NCBI GenBank assembly: GCA_030066685.1
Contig: JASJBF010000003.1
Span: forward strand, 234,790 to 298,789
Reading direction: 5' to 3'
Length of the DNA stretch: 64,000 bases
From: Kiloniellales bacterium
GTDB lineage: Bacteria; Pseudomonadota; Alphaproteobacteria; Kiloniellales; JAKSBE01
Shown here: piece by piece, positions 26,269-35,579 of the stretch
Position numbering within the stretch: the first letter of the stretch is position 1
Layout: every line of letters starts with the position of its first letter
Translations under genes and position numbers: made by a program
Notes under the pieces: generated by a model
What the model was told of the DNA's origin: nothing
Database searches by the model: none
The model's input: only the letters and a program-made list of their open reading frames with translations

Positions 26269-28438
26269 CGAAGGCGGCCGCCCTGAGCCGCGCTCCGCGC
26301 TCGACATCGAGCCGGTCGAGGAGCGCCTTGAACCTCGGGTGCGCGCGCAGCGGATCGATGTCGTCGTCCTGCGCCATCCATTGCGCCAGATGGCGTTGCC
26401 ATTCCGGGGTGGAGCGGAAGGCCTGCTCCAGGCGATCCATTGCCGTGGTCGCTTCGCCGAGAAGCGCATGGGTGCGCGTCACGTTGTAGTGGGCCAGAGA
26501 ATCGTCCGGGCCGATCATGATCGCCCGCGTCGCCCAGTCCTTCGCGCGCGTCCTTTGTCCAAGCCTGGCCAGGAGGGCGCTGCCGAAAGCCAGGGCCCCC
26601 GCGTTATCGGGATGAGTCTCGATCGCTGCCTCGACCCGCTCGAGGCAGCGCCGCGCGGCCGAGTCGGAGTCTTCCCGGCGATTCAGGAATCTGTACTCCG
26701 AGGCCAGTAGCCCGGCAGAGCGATAGTCGTTCGGTCGCAAGGCCGCCGCGCGCTCGAAGAGCGCAGCCGCTTTCTCGTGGCGGCCTTGAAGGCGGCAGTT
26801 CAGGGCATAGAAGAAATGGGCTTCGTGGAGATCCGGCGCGAGGCTCAAGGCGCGCTCAAACTCGGAGGTCGCCTCGGCGAAGCGGCCGTCCGCGAAGAGC
26901 ACCAGACCCCTGACGGCACGGGCTTCGGCCAGGTTCGGATCCAGCTCCAAGGCCCGCAGACTGTTCGCCACGCTGCTCTCGTAGGCGACGGCCGGATCGC
27001 TCATCGACAGATAGGCCTCGCAGGCGGCGAGGGCGGCGAAAGCGCGGGCATAGCGCGGGTCGAGCTCGACCGCCTTGGCGAACATCTTCCGGGCGATGCG
27101 CAGGCCGTGGGTTTCGAGTCCCCGCAGATAGAAGGAGCGTCCCATCAGATAGTACTGATAGGCGTCCACGTTCTTGGTCGCATGGCTGGTGATGACCGCC
27201 AGTTCCTCCGGCAGCAGTTTCACCTTGAGGGCCTGGACGATGCTCTCCGCGATCTCGTCCTGCAGGGCGAAGATGTCTTCCAGGCTGCGGTCATAGCGCG
27301 CGGCCCAGATCTGGCCGCCGGTTGCGCCGTCTACCAGCTGCGTGGTGATCCGGACCCGGCCCGCGGCTGCGCGCACGCTGCCTTCGAGGATGTGGCCGAC
27401 CCTCAGCTCCCCTGCGGCCTCCTGCACCGCCACGGCCTTGCCCTTGAAGACGAAGGCGCTGTGCCGGGAGGCCACGAAGAGGCCCGACACTCGCGACAGG
27501 TCCGTGATGATGTCCTCGGTCAGGCCGTCGGCCAGGTAGTCCTGCTCGGGGCCCTTGCCGATGTTCGCGAAGGGAAGCACCGCGATCGAAGGCTTGTCCG
27601 GCCCTTCGCGCGGAAAGCGATCGGCGGCTGCGTCGCTGTCGGATTTCTGGGGATCTCCGTACCTTTCCGCTTCTCTTGGGGCCTCGTCGGCGCGCCGGTT
27701 GCGGATCGACTGATAAAGCGCCAGCGTCTCGGGCTCCGGCGTCACGGCCAGTTCCCGTGACAGACGGCCGCGCAGGCTGTCGAAGAGCTTCAGCGCCTGC
27801 GGCCGCTCGCCACGCTCGGCGTGCACCCGCATCAGCGTGCGGCAGGCGGCCTCCTGCAGCGGGTCGAGCGACAAGAGCCGCCGCGCGGCGCCGATCGCGC
27901 TTTCGCGCTGGCCGGCGTCGAGCGCTTGCGCCATGAGCCGAGTCAAGGCTTCGGTCGCCAGGCCACGCAGCCGCACCCGCTCGACCTGCAGCCAGTCCTC
28001 GAAGCTCGCATCGCGCACCTGCAGGCCGTCCAGCAGATCGCCCCGATAGAGCGATGCCGCCTGCTCGATCGACTCCGCGCCGGGTTCGGACAGCAGGCTT
28101 TCGAACCTGCCGGTGTCGACCCATACGGCGTCGCGCTTCAGCGTTACCGTCTGACGGGTCGTGATCAGCGGCTCGACCGTCAAGGGCTCGAGGCAGCGCC
28201 GTAAGCGCAGGACGGCCTGCTTCAAGCTGTCGCGGGCCTGCTTGTCGCCGCTCTCCGACCAAAGCAGGGCCGCCAGCTTTTCGCGTGCAAAGGCGACGCC
28301 GGGCGAGACCGCCAGGAAGCCCAGCAGAGCGCGATCCTTCTGGCCCGAGAGCTGAATGCTATCCCCGGTCGGCGATTGGACCTCGAAGCCGCCGAGCAGG
28401 GATATCTTCAGGACGGGCAGACTCGGTTCGTCACGCAT
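26216..28438 (-). CDS. BTAD/TPR transcriptional regulator with TolB-like domain
   Basis: 740 residues. Order: a SARP/OmpR-like winged helix (about 8-102, [18 protein letters not shown] and [17 protein letters not shown]), a bacterial transcriptional activation domain of TPR-like helices (110-250), a TolB-like segment from 281 ([31 protein letters not shown]), then five or more TPRs to the C-terminus ([50 protein letters not shown]). This architecture is common in alphaproteobacteria and is often labelled as a cyclase-like regulator, but no cyclase domain is present. Targets unknown; it is not clearly tied to urease despite converging with ureG. Confidence 0.85.
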   Translation of the reverse strand: MRDEPSLPVLKISLLGGFEVQSPTGDSIQLSGQKDRALLGFLAVSPGVAFAREKLAALLWSESGDKQARDSLKQAVLRLRRCLEPLTVEPLITTRQTVTLKRDAVWVDTGRFESLLSEPGAESIEQAASLYRGDLLDGLQVRDASFEDWLQVERVRLRGLATEALTRLMAQALDAGQRESAIGAARRLLSLDPLQEAACRTLMRVHAERGERPQALKLFDSLRGRLSRELAVTPEPETLALYQSIRNRRADEAPREAERYGDPQKSDSDAAADRFPREGPDKPSIAVLPFANIGKGPEQDYLADGLTEDIITDLSRVSGLFVASRHSAFVFKGKAVAVQEAAGELRVGHILEGSVRAAAGRVRITTQLVDGATGGQIWAARYDRSLEDIFALQDEIAESIVQALKVKLLPEELAVITSHATKNVDAYQYYLMGRSFYLRGLETHGLRIARKMFAKAVELDPRYARAFAALAACEAYLSMSDPAVAYESSVANSLRALELDPNLAEARAVRGLVLFADGRFAEATSEFERALSLAPDLHEAHFFYALNCRLQGRHEKAAALFERAAALRPNDYRSAGLLASEYRFLNRREDSDSAARRCLERVEAAIETHPDNAGALAFGSALLARLGQRTRAKDWATRAIMIGPDDSLAHYNVTRTHALLGEATTAMDRLEQAFRSTPEWQRHLAQWMAQDDDIDPLRAHPRFKALLDRLDVERGARLRAAAFARLPKAPPRARARPASG

Positions 28439-28771
28439 GACGCACCCCCTTCCATCTCGGCGCCGATCGTGCCAGTGATCGGGCGAAAAGGATCTTCTTC
28501 TGTCCCGCCAATTTCAGCCGGTTGTCCGGCCTCAGAGTTTTCTGGGTGCAGCGTAGTAGCAAAGCCCGACGGCAGACGTGCGCTTTGCCACAGGGAGGAC
28601 TTTGCCGTTCGATGCCGTCGCCGAAATCTGGCTTCGGCTGCATTCCAGGGCGCCTCTGTCGAATTACCGCCGCCTTTCCGATCAGCCCCGCCGAAGATTC
28701 ACGCCAACCGACTTAAGTGCTCGCGTTCATCAATCTGAAGTAGTGATCCAAACTCCTGAAGGAGGAGCACG
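28439..28771 (+). other. Intergenic region, divergent promoters
   Basis: 333 bases between the divergent BTAD regulator and the secreted hypothetical. No gene or named element was recognised. GAAGGAGGAG at 28758-28767 is the ribosome site of the gene at 28772. Confidence 0.5.
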
Positions 28772-29515
28772 ATGTCAATGACCCGACCCATATCGATGAT
28801 CATCTCCGCGATCTTGATCTCCGCGTCATCTCTGGCCTCGGCCGGGGAGTTCGAGATCAACAAGAACGCCGTCACCCTTGGCGGAAAGAAGTTCTTTCGC
28901 TACAGCGCTCAGGAAGTTTCCCTCGGTGATTGGGGCAGGAAGCGGAACCCGGTCGTCGGCAAGCGCGGTCTCGACCGCGTGGACAGCCTCAGGCCGGCCC
29001 TCAAGGGAAACGTCAAGAAGAGCGGCCTTTACACGGCCAAGAACGTCACTAAGAGCGCCTTGAACGTGAAGGGCAGCTTCTCCGTTCCGACCGACGCCTG
29101 GGGGCTGGAAGGAGACGACTTTTTTGAGCTCGTGAAGGAGAAGCGCTGCAAGTTTCGCGAAGTGCACGTCGAGAACCTCTCGAAGCTGGCAAAGGAGATC
29201 AACGAGAAGAAGCGTTGGATCAACGCGATGAAGGAGCACAACGATGCCCGGGTGGTGACCAGCGCGATCTACGTCACGGAATGCCGGCTGACGCAGGAGA
29301 TGATCGCGAGGCACCAAGGCAAGTTCAACGGCCTCCTGAAAGGCCAGAAACTCGAGATCGTGTCCGATGCCGCGTTGGAGAAGTCCGACGTGATCGAAAT
29401 CCCGTCCCGGGCGGTGATCGCCTACGCGCTGCACGCGCCCAAGTGGGACAAGAAACAGAAGAAGAACAGGACCAAGATCGTGTCCTGGACGCCGGACAAG
29501 AAGGGTTTCAAGTAG
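28772..29515 (+). CDS. Secreted hypothetical protein, Lys-rich
   Basis: 247 residues. A signal peptide is clear (residues about 1-24, ISMIISAILISASSLASA before GEFEI). The mature protein is unusually basic for the region, with many Lys (for example GKKFFRYSAQEV, KWDKKQKKNRTK), and contains EKRCKFREVHVENLSKLAKEIN and VTSAIYVTECRLTQEMI, giving two Cys that could form a disulphide. I do not recognise the family. Its base composition is lower in GC than the neighbours, a hint of different origin. A strong ribosome site and a perfect terminator downstream support it as a real single-gene unit. Confidence 0.75.
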   Translation: MSMTRPISMIISAILISASSLASAGEFEINKNAVTLGGKKFFRYSAQEVSLGDWGRKRNPVVGKRGLDRVDSLRPALKGNVKKSGLYTAKNVTKSALNVKGSFSVPTDAWGLEGDDFFELVKEKRCKFREVHVENLSKLAKEINEKKRWINAMKEHNDARVVTSAIYVTECRLTQEMIARHQGKFNGLLKGQKLEIVSDAALEKSDVIEIPSRAVIAYALHAPKWDKKQKKNRTKIVSWTPDKKGFK

Positions 29516-29844
29516 TCCGGTCCCTGGAGCTCCACCTCGGGCGGACGGTCTGAGGATCGAGAGCGGCATGATCCTCTGAAGGAACGCTCTTCGGGCGCCA
29601 TATCTCGACGCGATGGAAGCGTCCAGGATCCAACGGCCGCCGGTCCGAGCCCGGCGGCCGTTTCTCGCGCCCGGCAGGTCCTCGTGCAAAGCGGTCCGGT
29701 GCCGGCCGTATCCGAGCCGATTTAACGCTCCTTTTCCGATCCGCACGACGCGCGATTCACGCTGCGCGTCTTAGCGTCTAAGTCCGTCCATTTGCGAATT
29801 CCGGACGCGAGGCGGCCTGAACTCTCTTGATGGAGCGATGTGTC
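29516..29844 (+). other. Intergenic region after the secreted hypothetical
   Basis: 329 bases. It contains the terminator at 29632-29663. Beyond it, to 29844, no gene or known motif was recognised; this part presumably holds the promoter of the small genes that follow. Confidence 0.5.
29632..29663 (+). terminator. Intrinsic terminator
   Basis: A perfect 12-bp stem AACGGCCGCCGG/CCGGCGGCCGTT with a 7-base loop, followed by T, lies 116 bases after the stop of the secreted hypothetical gene. Confidence 0.75.
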
Positions 29845-30072
29845 ATGAACAATTCCCACAGGGCTCCGCCGTCCTTCGAGGAGACCTATCCCCAGTACCC
29901 CTTTGCCGAATTGGTTCGGCTGGGGGTCGCCCTGGCCGCGTTTATCGCCCGCCACCGCAGAAATCCGAAAGGAGAGACGTCATGGCGAAGGGCAGAGACC
30001 GCTATGCAGAGCCCCGCCGGCCGCAGGGCGGCGGCGGGCTCTGGACCAGCGAGGAGTTCGTGTTCGGGCTGA
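29845..30072 (+). CDS. Possible small protein, unknown
   Basis: 75 residues from an ATG with TGGAGCG upstream. The first half (FEETYPQYPFAELVRLGVAL and AAFIARHRRN) looks like a short amphipathic protein, while the second half is low-complexity and overlaps the next small frame (29982-30134). The coding segment may be shortened or be a leader for the next gene. Weak support. Confidence 0.35.
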   Translation: MNNSHRAPPSFEETYPQYPFAELVRLGVALAAFIARHRRNPKGETSWRRAETAMQSPAGRRAAAGSGPARSSCSG

Positions 30073-30134
30073 CCGGCGGCGCTGCCGCGCTGACCGAGCG
30101 GCGCGATACCCGCTATCGGAAGCTCCGGCGCTAG
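29982..30134 (+). CDS. Small hypothetical protein
   Basis: 50 residues, preceded by AAAGGAGAG at a good distance. The sequence is basic at both ends with a central EEFVFGLTGGAAALTERRD. It overlaps the previous small frame in another phase. No family recognised. The strong ribosome site is the main evidence. Confidence 0.5.
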   Translation: MAKGRDRYAEPRRPQGGGGLWTSEEFVFGLTGGAAALTERRDTRYRKLRR

Positions 30135-30304
30135 CGCACATCCCGATCGGACGCCCTCGCGTCTGGCCGGGAGCCGTGCTTTGAAACGTCGCAAAAAACG
30201 CCATTGCAACCCGCCAGCTGAGTTTCGAAGCGGGTCCATCTGATCGTGTAAGGCCTTAGGTGGTAGGGCCAGGGCGTCGCGGCCGACCGAAGGCCGCGGC
30301 GCAT

Positions 30305-30631
30305 TCAGGCGTGGCCCACCTGGGGACTGTGATGGACGGCGTCCTCGACCGCCGCCAGGGCAGTCTGCAGGAGCTGCAGCGAGAGCGTCTCCACGGCCGC
30401 CGGCGGCGCCTGGATCATGCGCGCGCGGATCGCCACGGCCATGGCGGCGGCCTGGAGGACATCGCCGTTGCTGGTGTCGCTGGCCAGTCCGATGTCCTTG
30501 TCGATCGCATCTAAGATGGCGGAGAGCAGCTGTCCGACCCTGACGGCGTCGCGGGTCTCCGGGTGCAGCGGAAACTCGATGTCGAAGCTTTCGCCCGCGG
30601 CCGTGCGCGCGAGATACGGTAGTTTCTTCAC
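30305..30631 (-). CDS. Hypothetical protein
   Basis: 108 residues, starting at an ATG with AAAAGGAGACTGCC upstream. N-terminal region MKKLPYLARTAAGESFDIEF then FPLHPETRDAVRVGQLLSAI, followed by two long helices (VLQAAAMAVAIRARMIQAPP and ETLSLQLLQTALAAVEDAV). No signal peptide or membrane segment. Size and helical content suggest a small cytoplasmic binding or regulatory protein, but the family is unknown to me. It begins 21 bases after the stop of the DUF4149 gene, so the two are likely cotranscribed. Confidence 0.7.
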   Translation of the reverse strand: MKKLPYLARTAAGESFDIEFPLHPETRDAVRVGQLLSAILDAIDKDIGLASDTSNGDVLQAAAMAVAIRARMIQAPPAAVETLSLQLLQTALAAVEDAVHHSPQVGHA

Positions 30632-30652
30632 GGCAGTCTCCTTTTCCCGACG

Positions 30653-31078
30653 CTAGGCGGCGGCCAGACGCAGCAGCACGACGAAGGCGGCGAGCAGCTG
30701 GACGGCGTTGATCCAGACCGAGAGCCGGTGCAGGCGGTTGAAGCCGGCCTCGGCTTCGGCATCGCCCCTGAGCATCCGGTCCCGGTGACCGTTGATCCGC
30801 GGCATCAACACCTGTCGCGCGACGACGGCGCCAAGGGCGATGAACCCGAGGGCCGCGGCTTCGAGCGGACGCAGCGCCGCCAATGCGGTCAAGGCGAGCA
30901 GAGACAGCAGGCCGACGACGAGATAGTACCAGGGGAAGATCCCGCGCAGGAATCGGCCGGCCGAGGCTCCGTCCAGATTGACGAAGACCAGGGGCGCGAC
31001 GACGAAGGAGAAGAAGGCCATGGAGCCGAAAAGGGTTGCCACGGCGACCAGGCCTATTATGTCGAGCACAAGGGACAT
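30653..31078 (-). CDS. DUF4149-like small membrane protein
   Basis: 141 residues from the ATG at 31078; an ATG 15 codons upstream at 31123 would overlap the divergent CIA30 gene start and neither has a strong ribosome site. Four membrane segments are visible: IIGLVAVATLFGSMAFFSFV, then FPWYYLVVGLLSLLALTALA, AALGFIALGAVVARQVLMP and a C-terminal VWINAVQLLAAFVVLLRL. The sequence RINGHRDRMLRGDAEAEAGF before the last segment holds the conserved polar loop of the DUF4149 family. Function unknown; the next gene, 21 bases on, is a small hypothetical. Confidence 0.75.
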   Translation of the reverse strand: MSLVLDIIGLVAVATLFGSMAFFSFVVAPLVFVNLDGASAGRFLRGIFPWYYLVVGLLSLLALTALAALRPLEAAALGFIALGAVVARQVLMPRINGHRDRMLRGDAEAEAGFNRLHRLSVWINAVQLLAAFVVLLRLAAA

Positions 31079-31121
31079 GATAAGAACGTTACGAGTCACG
31101 CCGGCTGGAAGATCAGCCGAC

Positions 31122-31775
31122 ATGCGGAAGCTGTGCGGCGACCGGAGCAAGCGGCAAGGCGCGGGGGCTGCGGGCCGGCGTGGCTTTGCCGGCTTCATCC
31201 TTCTATGCTGCGGCTTGCTCGCCCTCGTGCTGCTGGGGACGGCGGAGGCCAGGGCGCAGAGTGCTGACATGCTGATCGATGATTTCGCGGCTTCCGACCT
31301 GACCTCGAAGCTCGGCACGCGCTGGCGGGCGGTGAGCGACCGGGTCATGGGCGGGATTTCCGAAGCGGCCGTCGGCCGGGACCGCATCGATGGGCGGGCC
31401 TGCCTGCGCCTGACCGGCGAGGTTCGGCTGGAGAACGACGGCGGCTTCGTCCGGGCGTCGCTGGACCTGGCATCCGGGGACGGGGCCTTGGATGCCTCTG
31501 GATACAGCGGCCTGCGGCTTCTCGTCCGCGGCAATGGCGAGCGTTACTCGCTTCACCTGCGCACGCCGGACAATCGCCGGCCCTGGCAATCCTACCGAGC
31601 GGAATTCACCGCCGGCCCGACCTGGGAGACGGTCGATCTGCCCTTCGCGTCCTTTGCGCCTCACCGCTTGGAGACGCCCTTGGACGTCGCGCGGCTGCGG
31701 CGGATCGGCCTTGTCGCCATCGGCCGGGCCTTCCACGCCGATCTTGCCGTCGCCGAGATCGGCTTCTATCGCTAG
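31122..31775 (+). CDS. Secreted CIA30-domain protein
   Basis: 217 residues from the ATG at 31122. The N-terminus has a basic stretch, then GFILLCCGLLALVLLGTAEARAQ, a signal peptide or lipid-anchored leader. The mature part is a CIA30 (NADH:ubiquinone oxidoreductase intermediate-associated protein 30) beta-sandwich: DDFAASDLTSKLGTRWRAVS, RVMGGISEAAV, ENDGGFVRASLDLA, GLRLLVRGNGERYSLHLRT. CIA30 domains have a galactose-binding-like fold; a secreted copy is unlikely to act in complex I assembly and may bind a carbohydrate-like ligand. Divergent from the DUF4149 gene with 43 bases between starts. Confidence 0.82.
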   Translation: MRKLCGDRSKRQGAGAAGRRGFAGFILLCCGLLALVLLGTAEARAQSADMLIDDFAASDLTSKLGTRWRAVSDRVMGGISEAAVGRDRIDGRACLRLTGEVRLENDGGFVRASLDLASGDGALDASGYSGLRLLVRGNGERYSLHLRTPDNRRPWQSYRAEFTAGPTWETVDLPFASFAPHRLETPLDVARLRRIGLVAIGRAFHADLAVAEIGFYR

Positions 31776-31828
31776 ATCAAACTGCGCTCAATTGGACTCA
31801 ATTGAGCCCAGATAATTTGATCTATTCC
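31774..31828. terminator. Bidirectional terminator
   Basis: A perfect 9-bp stem GCTCAATTG/CAATTGAGC with a 4-base loop (31786-31807) sits inside wider arms AGATCAAA and TTTGATCT, in the gap between the convergent CIA30 and phosphatase genes. The symmetric layout fits termination from both sides. Confidence 0.65.
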
Positions 31829-31899
31829 ATAGAGATAGAGCAGCTTATCTGCGTTCGAATGAACGCAGGCTGCCTTGGGCCGGCGCGGGTGGCTGCCGG

Positions 31900-32547
31900 T
31901 CACTCCGTCTCGATCGAGCCGACGACCGAAATCCTGCCGTCTTCCGATCGACGGATCACCACCATCTCGCCCGAACTCGGAAAGACGCCGGTCAAGGCGG
32001 TGATATTGACTTGGTGGGTGATCAGGACGACCGGCCGATCGTGGTCTTGGCCCGCCAGCCAGGCTTCCAGCGCCCGGGTCTGCCGGTCCTCGTTCTCGCG
32101 CCGCTCGTAGAAGGAGTTGAGGATCAGCAGCGCCTCGACCGGCCCGAGGGCGAGGAGCTCCGCCGTCTCGAGGCAGCGGCACCACTGGCTGGAGTAGACC
32201 CTTGCGCTTCCGATCCCCTCGGCGCGAAAGCGGGCCCCGATGCGGGCTGCTTGCGCACGGCCCTCGTCGGAGAGGTTCCTTTGCGTGCTGCAGTCGCCGA
32301 GCCTGAAGGCCGCCGGATCGCCCGTCCCGGGGGCCAAGGCGTGCCGGATCAAGGCCACGTGTCCGCCGGAGCGGAGCCCGGCCCAGGCCGCACCGTCGTC
32401 GGCGGCCGCGCCATCGGGCAGGCCAAAGGCGCAGACCACAAGAACGAGGGCTGCGACGGCGGTCGGAGGCCCGAAGCGTTTCAGGCACGGCTTCCCGTCG
32501 GATCGGGGTCCATCCTCCGGCGTCTCTTCCAGAGCAGTCTGCGCCAT
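31900..32547 (-). CDS. Histidine phosphatase family protein, secreted or membrane-anchored
   Basis: 215 residues from the ATG at 32547, supported by GGCGAGGAAG upstream. A hydrophobic segment (AVAALVLVVCAFGLPDGAAA, about residues 29-48) acts as signal or anchor. The histidine phosphatase core follows: ALIRHALAPGTGDP with the phosphorylated His, the Arg of VYSSQWCRCLETAELL, and the second His in VVLITHQVNITALTG. It belongs to the SixA/AphA-like branch of the superfamily. Periplasmic location suggests phosphate-monoester hydrolysis; substrate unknown. Confidence 0.85.
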   Translation of the reverse strand: MAQTALEETPEDGPRSDGKPCLKRFGPPTAVAALVLVVCAFGLPDGAAADDGAAWAGLRSGGHVALIRHALAPGTGDPAAFRLGDCSTQRNLSDEGRAQAARIGARFRAEGIGSARVYSSQWCRCLETAELLALGPVEALLILNSFYERRENEDRQTRALEAWLAGQDHDRPVVLITHQVNITALTGVFPSSGEMVVIRRSEDGRISVVGSIETE

Positions 32548-32655
32548 CTTCCTCGCCTTCGATCTGGTCGTCTCCGGGGGCAGGGGATCGATCCGAGCCG
32601 CTGCCGGCACCGTATTGTAGAAACCGATAAATCAGCTTCTCGACACGGATGACAG

Positions 32656-33654
32656 ATGGGGATCGGCCGGAGTCCGACCAAGACCAGAATTGCGATCATC
32701 GGCGCCGGGATGGCCGGACTGACCTGCGCGCGGCAGCTCGCGAAGGAGGGCTTCCGGCCCACGGTCTTCGAGAAGAGCCGCGGCCTGGGCGGCCGCCTGG
32801 CGACGCGCCGCATGAGCGACGGCACCACTTTCGACCATGGCGCCCAGTACGTCACGGCGCGTTCGGCGGCTTTCCGGCGCGCTCTACTGGCCGCCGAAGA
32901 AGCGGGCAGGGCGGCGCCCTGGCACCCGGATCAAGCCGAAGGATCGGACCCGACCCGGGGCGATTGGTTCGTCGGCACGCCGGCCATGAACGCGCTCGTC
33001 AAGCCGCTCTCCGCCGGGATGGACATCCGTCTGTCGACCGAAGTCGACACAGTCCGCCGCGACGGCACGGCCTGGCAGGTCGCCGGGCCCGCGCTCGACG
33101 CCGGGGAGCGCTTCGATGTCGTGGTTTGCACGGCACCGGCCCCGCAGGCACGCAGGCTTTTGGCGTCGGAGCCGGAGGCCGCGGCGGCGCTGGCCGGCGT
33201 CGCGATCGCGCCTTGCTGGGCCCTGATGCTCCGCTTTGCCGGCCCGGTCGACCCGGGCTTCGAGGTCCGGCGCTCGGCATCGGGGGATCTCGCCTGGATC
33301 GCCCGCAACGGCTCCAAGCCGGGTCGGGATCCGGGCAAGGAGTGCTGGGTCGTCCACGCCGGCCCCGACTGGAGCCGGCGCCACCTGGAGCTTGAGCGCG
33401 ACCGGGTTGCCGCGATGATGGCCGAGATGCTGCCGCGGGCCTTTGCCGTCCGCCTGCCTGAGATCGAGGCGGCGGTCGCCCATCGCTGGCGCTACGCCCG
33501 CACGACCGCGCCGCTCGGGGAGCCCTTCTTCAGCTTGGCGCAGCGCAGGCTTTTCCTCGGCGGCGACTGGTGCCTGGGCGCGCGCGTCGAATGCGCCTTC
33601 CAGAGCGGCCAAGCGATCGCGCAGGCCGTGGTCGATGCCTCGGCCGGCCCTTGA
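32656..33654 (+). CDS. Renalase-like NAD(P)/FAD-dependent oxidoreductase
   Basis: 332 residues. FAD dinucleotide motif IAIIGAGMAGLTCARQLAKEG at about residues 12-32, followed by TVFEKSRGLGGRLATRR and the family-typical FDHGAQYVTARS. The C-terminal FLGGDWCLGARVECAFQSGQAIAQAV is the second FAD-binding block. This matches the renalase/amine oxidase-like group, in which bacterial members oxidise unusual dihydro-NAD(P) isomers. The gene is single, divergent from the phosphatase and convergent with the PDZ lipoprotein. Confidence 0.85.
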   Translation: MGIGRSPTKTRIAIIGAGMAGLTCARQLAKEGFRPTVFEKSRGLGGRLATRRMSDGTTFDHGAQYVTARSAAFRRALLAAEEAGRAAPWHPDQAEGSDPTRGDWFVGTPAMNALVKPLSAGMDIRLSTEVDTVRRDGTAWQVAGPALDAGERFDVVVCTAPAPQARRLLASEPEAAAALAGVAIAPCWALMLRFAGPVDPGFEVRRSASGDLAWIARNGSKPGRDPGKECWVVHAGPDWSRRHLELERDRVAAMMAEMLPRAFAVRLPEIEAAVAHRWRYARTTAPLGEPFFSLAQRRLFLGGDWCLGARVECAFQSGQAIAQAVVDASAGP

Positions 33655-33724
33655 TGTTCCGGCTCGCGTCCAGTCCCGAGCCTGCAGGTGTCCCGAGCCG
33701 CGAATCCAGACGTGTGTAAAGTCG

Positions 33725-33757
33725 ACGGGCCCGTGCCTGACTCGGCAACGGGCCCGT
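33725..33757. terminator. Hairpin between convergent genes
   Basis: CGGGCCCGTGCC (from 33726) pairs with GGCAACGGGCCCG (ending 33756) with a single bulged base and a 6-base loop. It lies between the stops of the renalase-like and PDZ lipoprotein genes. No strong T tract. Confidence 0.55.
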
Positions 33758-33826
33758 GCTTGAAAGGCGACCCTCTGCGGATGGATGCGTTCGGTGTCGA
33801 GTGCTCCGGTATCCGAGCGGGCTTCC

Positions 33827-35458
33827 TCACAGCCCGACTTGCACCGTCGAGGGCTCACCCCTGCGCAGGAACTTGATCGGCACGGTCTGGCCGCGATAGC
33901 GCCGCAGCAGTTCCGTGACGCGGCGGCCGCCGCTGGTCCTTTCGCCGCTGACTTCCAGGACCACATCGCCCGGCAGCAGTCCTTTGCGCTCGGCGGTCGA
34001 GGCCGGGTAGACCCGCTTGATCAGCGCGCCTTCGTCGATCTCGAGCTCGGCGTTGCGGTAGTGCTGGTAGACGTAGTTGCGAAGGCCCTGATCCAGCTCC
34101 TTCGTGTCAGCAAACTCGACCTCCAGGATACCGTTTCGCCGCGGCCCGCTCTGATCGAGGGACAGCAGGGGCACCGTCACGGTGGCCGTTTCGCCGTCGC
34201 GCCACCGGGAAAGCTCCACCCTCTGGCCGGCATGCGCGCGGGTCAGTCGGTAGAGGTGGTCGGTGTTGCGGATGCGCACGTCGTTGAAGGCCAGCAGGAC
34301 GTCGTCGCTGAGAAGGTCGGCCTGGTAGGCCGGCAGATCCTTCACCGTCCCCAGCACCAGGGCCCCGCGATTGGTCTGCAGTTCGCGGCGCAGCTCCGGC
34401 GGCAGGTCGCTGGTCGTCGCCCCGAGGGGGTCGGGCACGACCTTGCGCCAGAAGGTCACCACGTGAACGTAGTGGTCCACCTCCTTGTCCATCAGCTGCG
34501 CGACCCAAAGCGTACGTTCCCGCACGGTGTTGTCTTGGAACTGCTGCTGCGAGCCGCCGACGGTCTGGGACTCGCCGCTGTGCTGGCCCGAGGTGCCGCT
34601 TTGGCCGAAGCTGCCGGTGCTGCTCGTTCCGCTGCTCACGGTTCTGCTGGAGCCGCGGCTCGAGGTGACGTTGTTTCCGACGCTCGTGGCGTTGCTGCGT
34701 CCTTGCGCGCTGTGCTCGCCATAGCCGCCCTGCAGGCTCGCCGAGGGACCGAAGAGCTTGTCGATGCCGAGTCCGCCGCCGATGTCCCAATGCGAGCCCT
34801 CTTCCTGCCAGGAGGTCCTGGTCTCGTCGCGGTAGCTCGAACGGCTGGAGTCCCGATAACCGCTGTTGCTGGAATCCCGATGCAGCGTGGCGCTGGCGTC
34901 CTGATAGCGCGTGTCGCTCGTCTCGGTGCCGCTCGACGTGGTCGTGTCGCCGTAGATGCCGACCGACCCCCCGGTCGTCCGCAGGTTCTCCTGCTCGACC
35001 TCGAGCGGAACCTGCGCCGCGACTTGGACAGTGGCGGTGTGGCTGAAGTCCTTCTTGACCACGGCCACGTCCGCGCCGGCCCAGACCGCGGCGTCGCGGG
35101 CGGAGCCGATCCAACCGGCTTTGTCGATCCCGGCTTCGCGGGTGTTGACCGTCGAGTAGCCGACCATGACGTAGCCTTTCTCGATCATCTCGAGACCCGT
35201 GCGTTCCAGGTCGTCGGTCGTGATCGTGTCGGCGGCCAGGCCGGCGAAGTAGGTCGGTGCGAGCCAGCTCGCGGTGTCTTCGACCAAGCGGACGTAGTTC
35301 TTGGCGAAGATCCCGGGCCGCAGGACGGGCTCCTTGTAACTATAGGTCGGGCGCGGTTCCTGCTTGCTCTGCGGGGCGGCGCAGCCCGAAAGGACGGCGA
35401 GGACCATCAGGCTCTGAAGAAGGCGCGAAGTCCTGGCTGACTTGATGTGCTTCTGCAT
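33827..35458 (-). CDS. Lipoprotein with Ser/Thr-rich region and two PDZ domains
   Basis: 543 residues. Signal peptide with lipobox LAVLSGC, giving a lipid-modified Cys at about residue 26. Residues 35-150 form a first folded part (TYFAGLAADTITTDDLERTG, VMVGYSTVNTR). Residues about 180-330 are low-complexity Ser/Thr/Gly/Gln with repeats of the form YRDSS and YRDET. From about 365 there are two PDZ-like domains, one around LPAYQADLLSDDVLLAFNDV and one around TAERKGLLPGDVVLEVSGER. No protease triad is seen, so it is probably a scaffold rather than an HtrA protease. It lies downstream of the Gly/Ser/Arg-rich secreted protein. Confidence 0.8.
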   Translation of the reverse strand: MQKHIKSARTSRLLQSLMVLAVLSGCAAPQSKQEPRPTYSYKEPVLRPGIFAKNYVRLVEDTASWLAPTYFAGLAADTITTDDLERTGLEMIEKGYVMVGYSTVNTREAGIDKAGWIGSARDAAVWAGADVAVVKKDFSHTATVQVAAQVPLEVEQENLRTTGGSVGIYGDTTTSSGTETSDTRYQDASATLHRDSSNSGYRDSSRSSYRDETRTSWQEEGSHWDIGGGLGIDKLFGPSASLQGGYGEHSAQGRSNATSVGNNVTSSRGSSRTVSSGTSSTGSFGQSGTSGQHSGESQTVGGSQQQFQDNTVRERTLWVAQLMDKEVDHYVHVVTFWRKVVPDPLGATTSDLPPELRRELQTNRGALVLGTVKDLPAYQADLLSDDVLLAFNDVRIRNTDHLYRLTRAHAGQRVELSRWRDGETATVTVPLLSLDQSGPRRNGILEVEFADTKELDQGLRNYVYQHYRNAELEIDEGALIKRVYPASTAERKGLLPGDVVLEVSGERTSGGRRVTELLRRYRGQTVPIKFLRRGEPSTVQVGL

Positions 35459-35547
35459 GATCTTTCCTCCTGCTTGCGACGCCCGGGAAGCGGCCGGTCA
35501 TTTTTTGCCGGCATGGGGTCGCCTTTTTTTCCTTAGGCGTCTGGTGG

Positions 35548-35573
35548 CCGGGGCTCGGCGCGGAGCCCCGGCT
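35548..35573 (-). terminator. Hairpin after the Gly/Ser/Arg-rich gene
   Basis: A perfect 10-bp stem GCCGGGGCTC/GAGCCCCGGC with a 6-base loop lies just after the stop codon at 35580. There is no T tract on the transcribed side, so read-through to the PDZ lipoprotein gene is possible. Confidence 0.45.
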
Positions 35574-35579
35574 CCCTTG

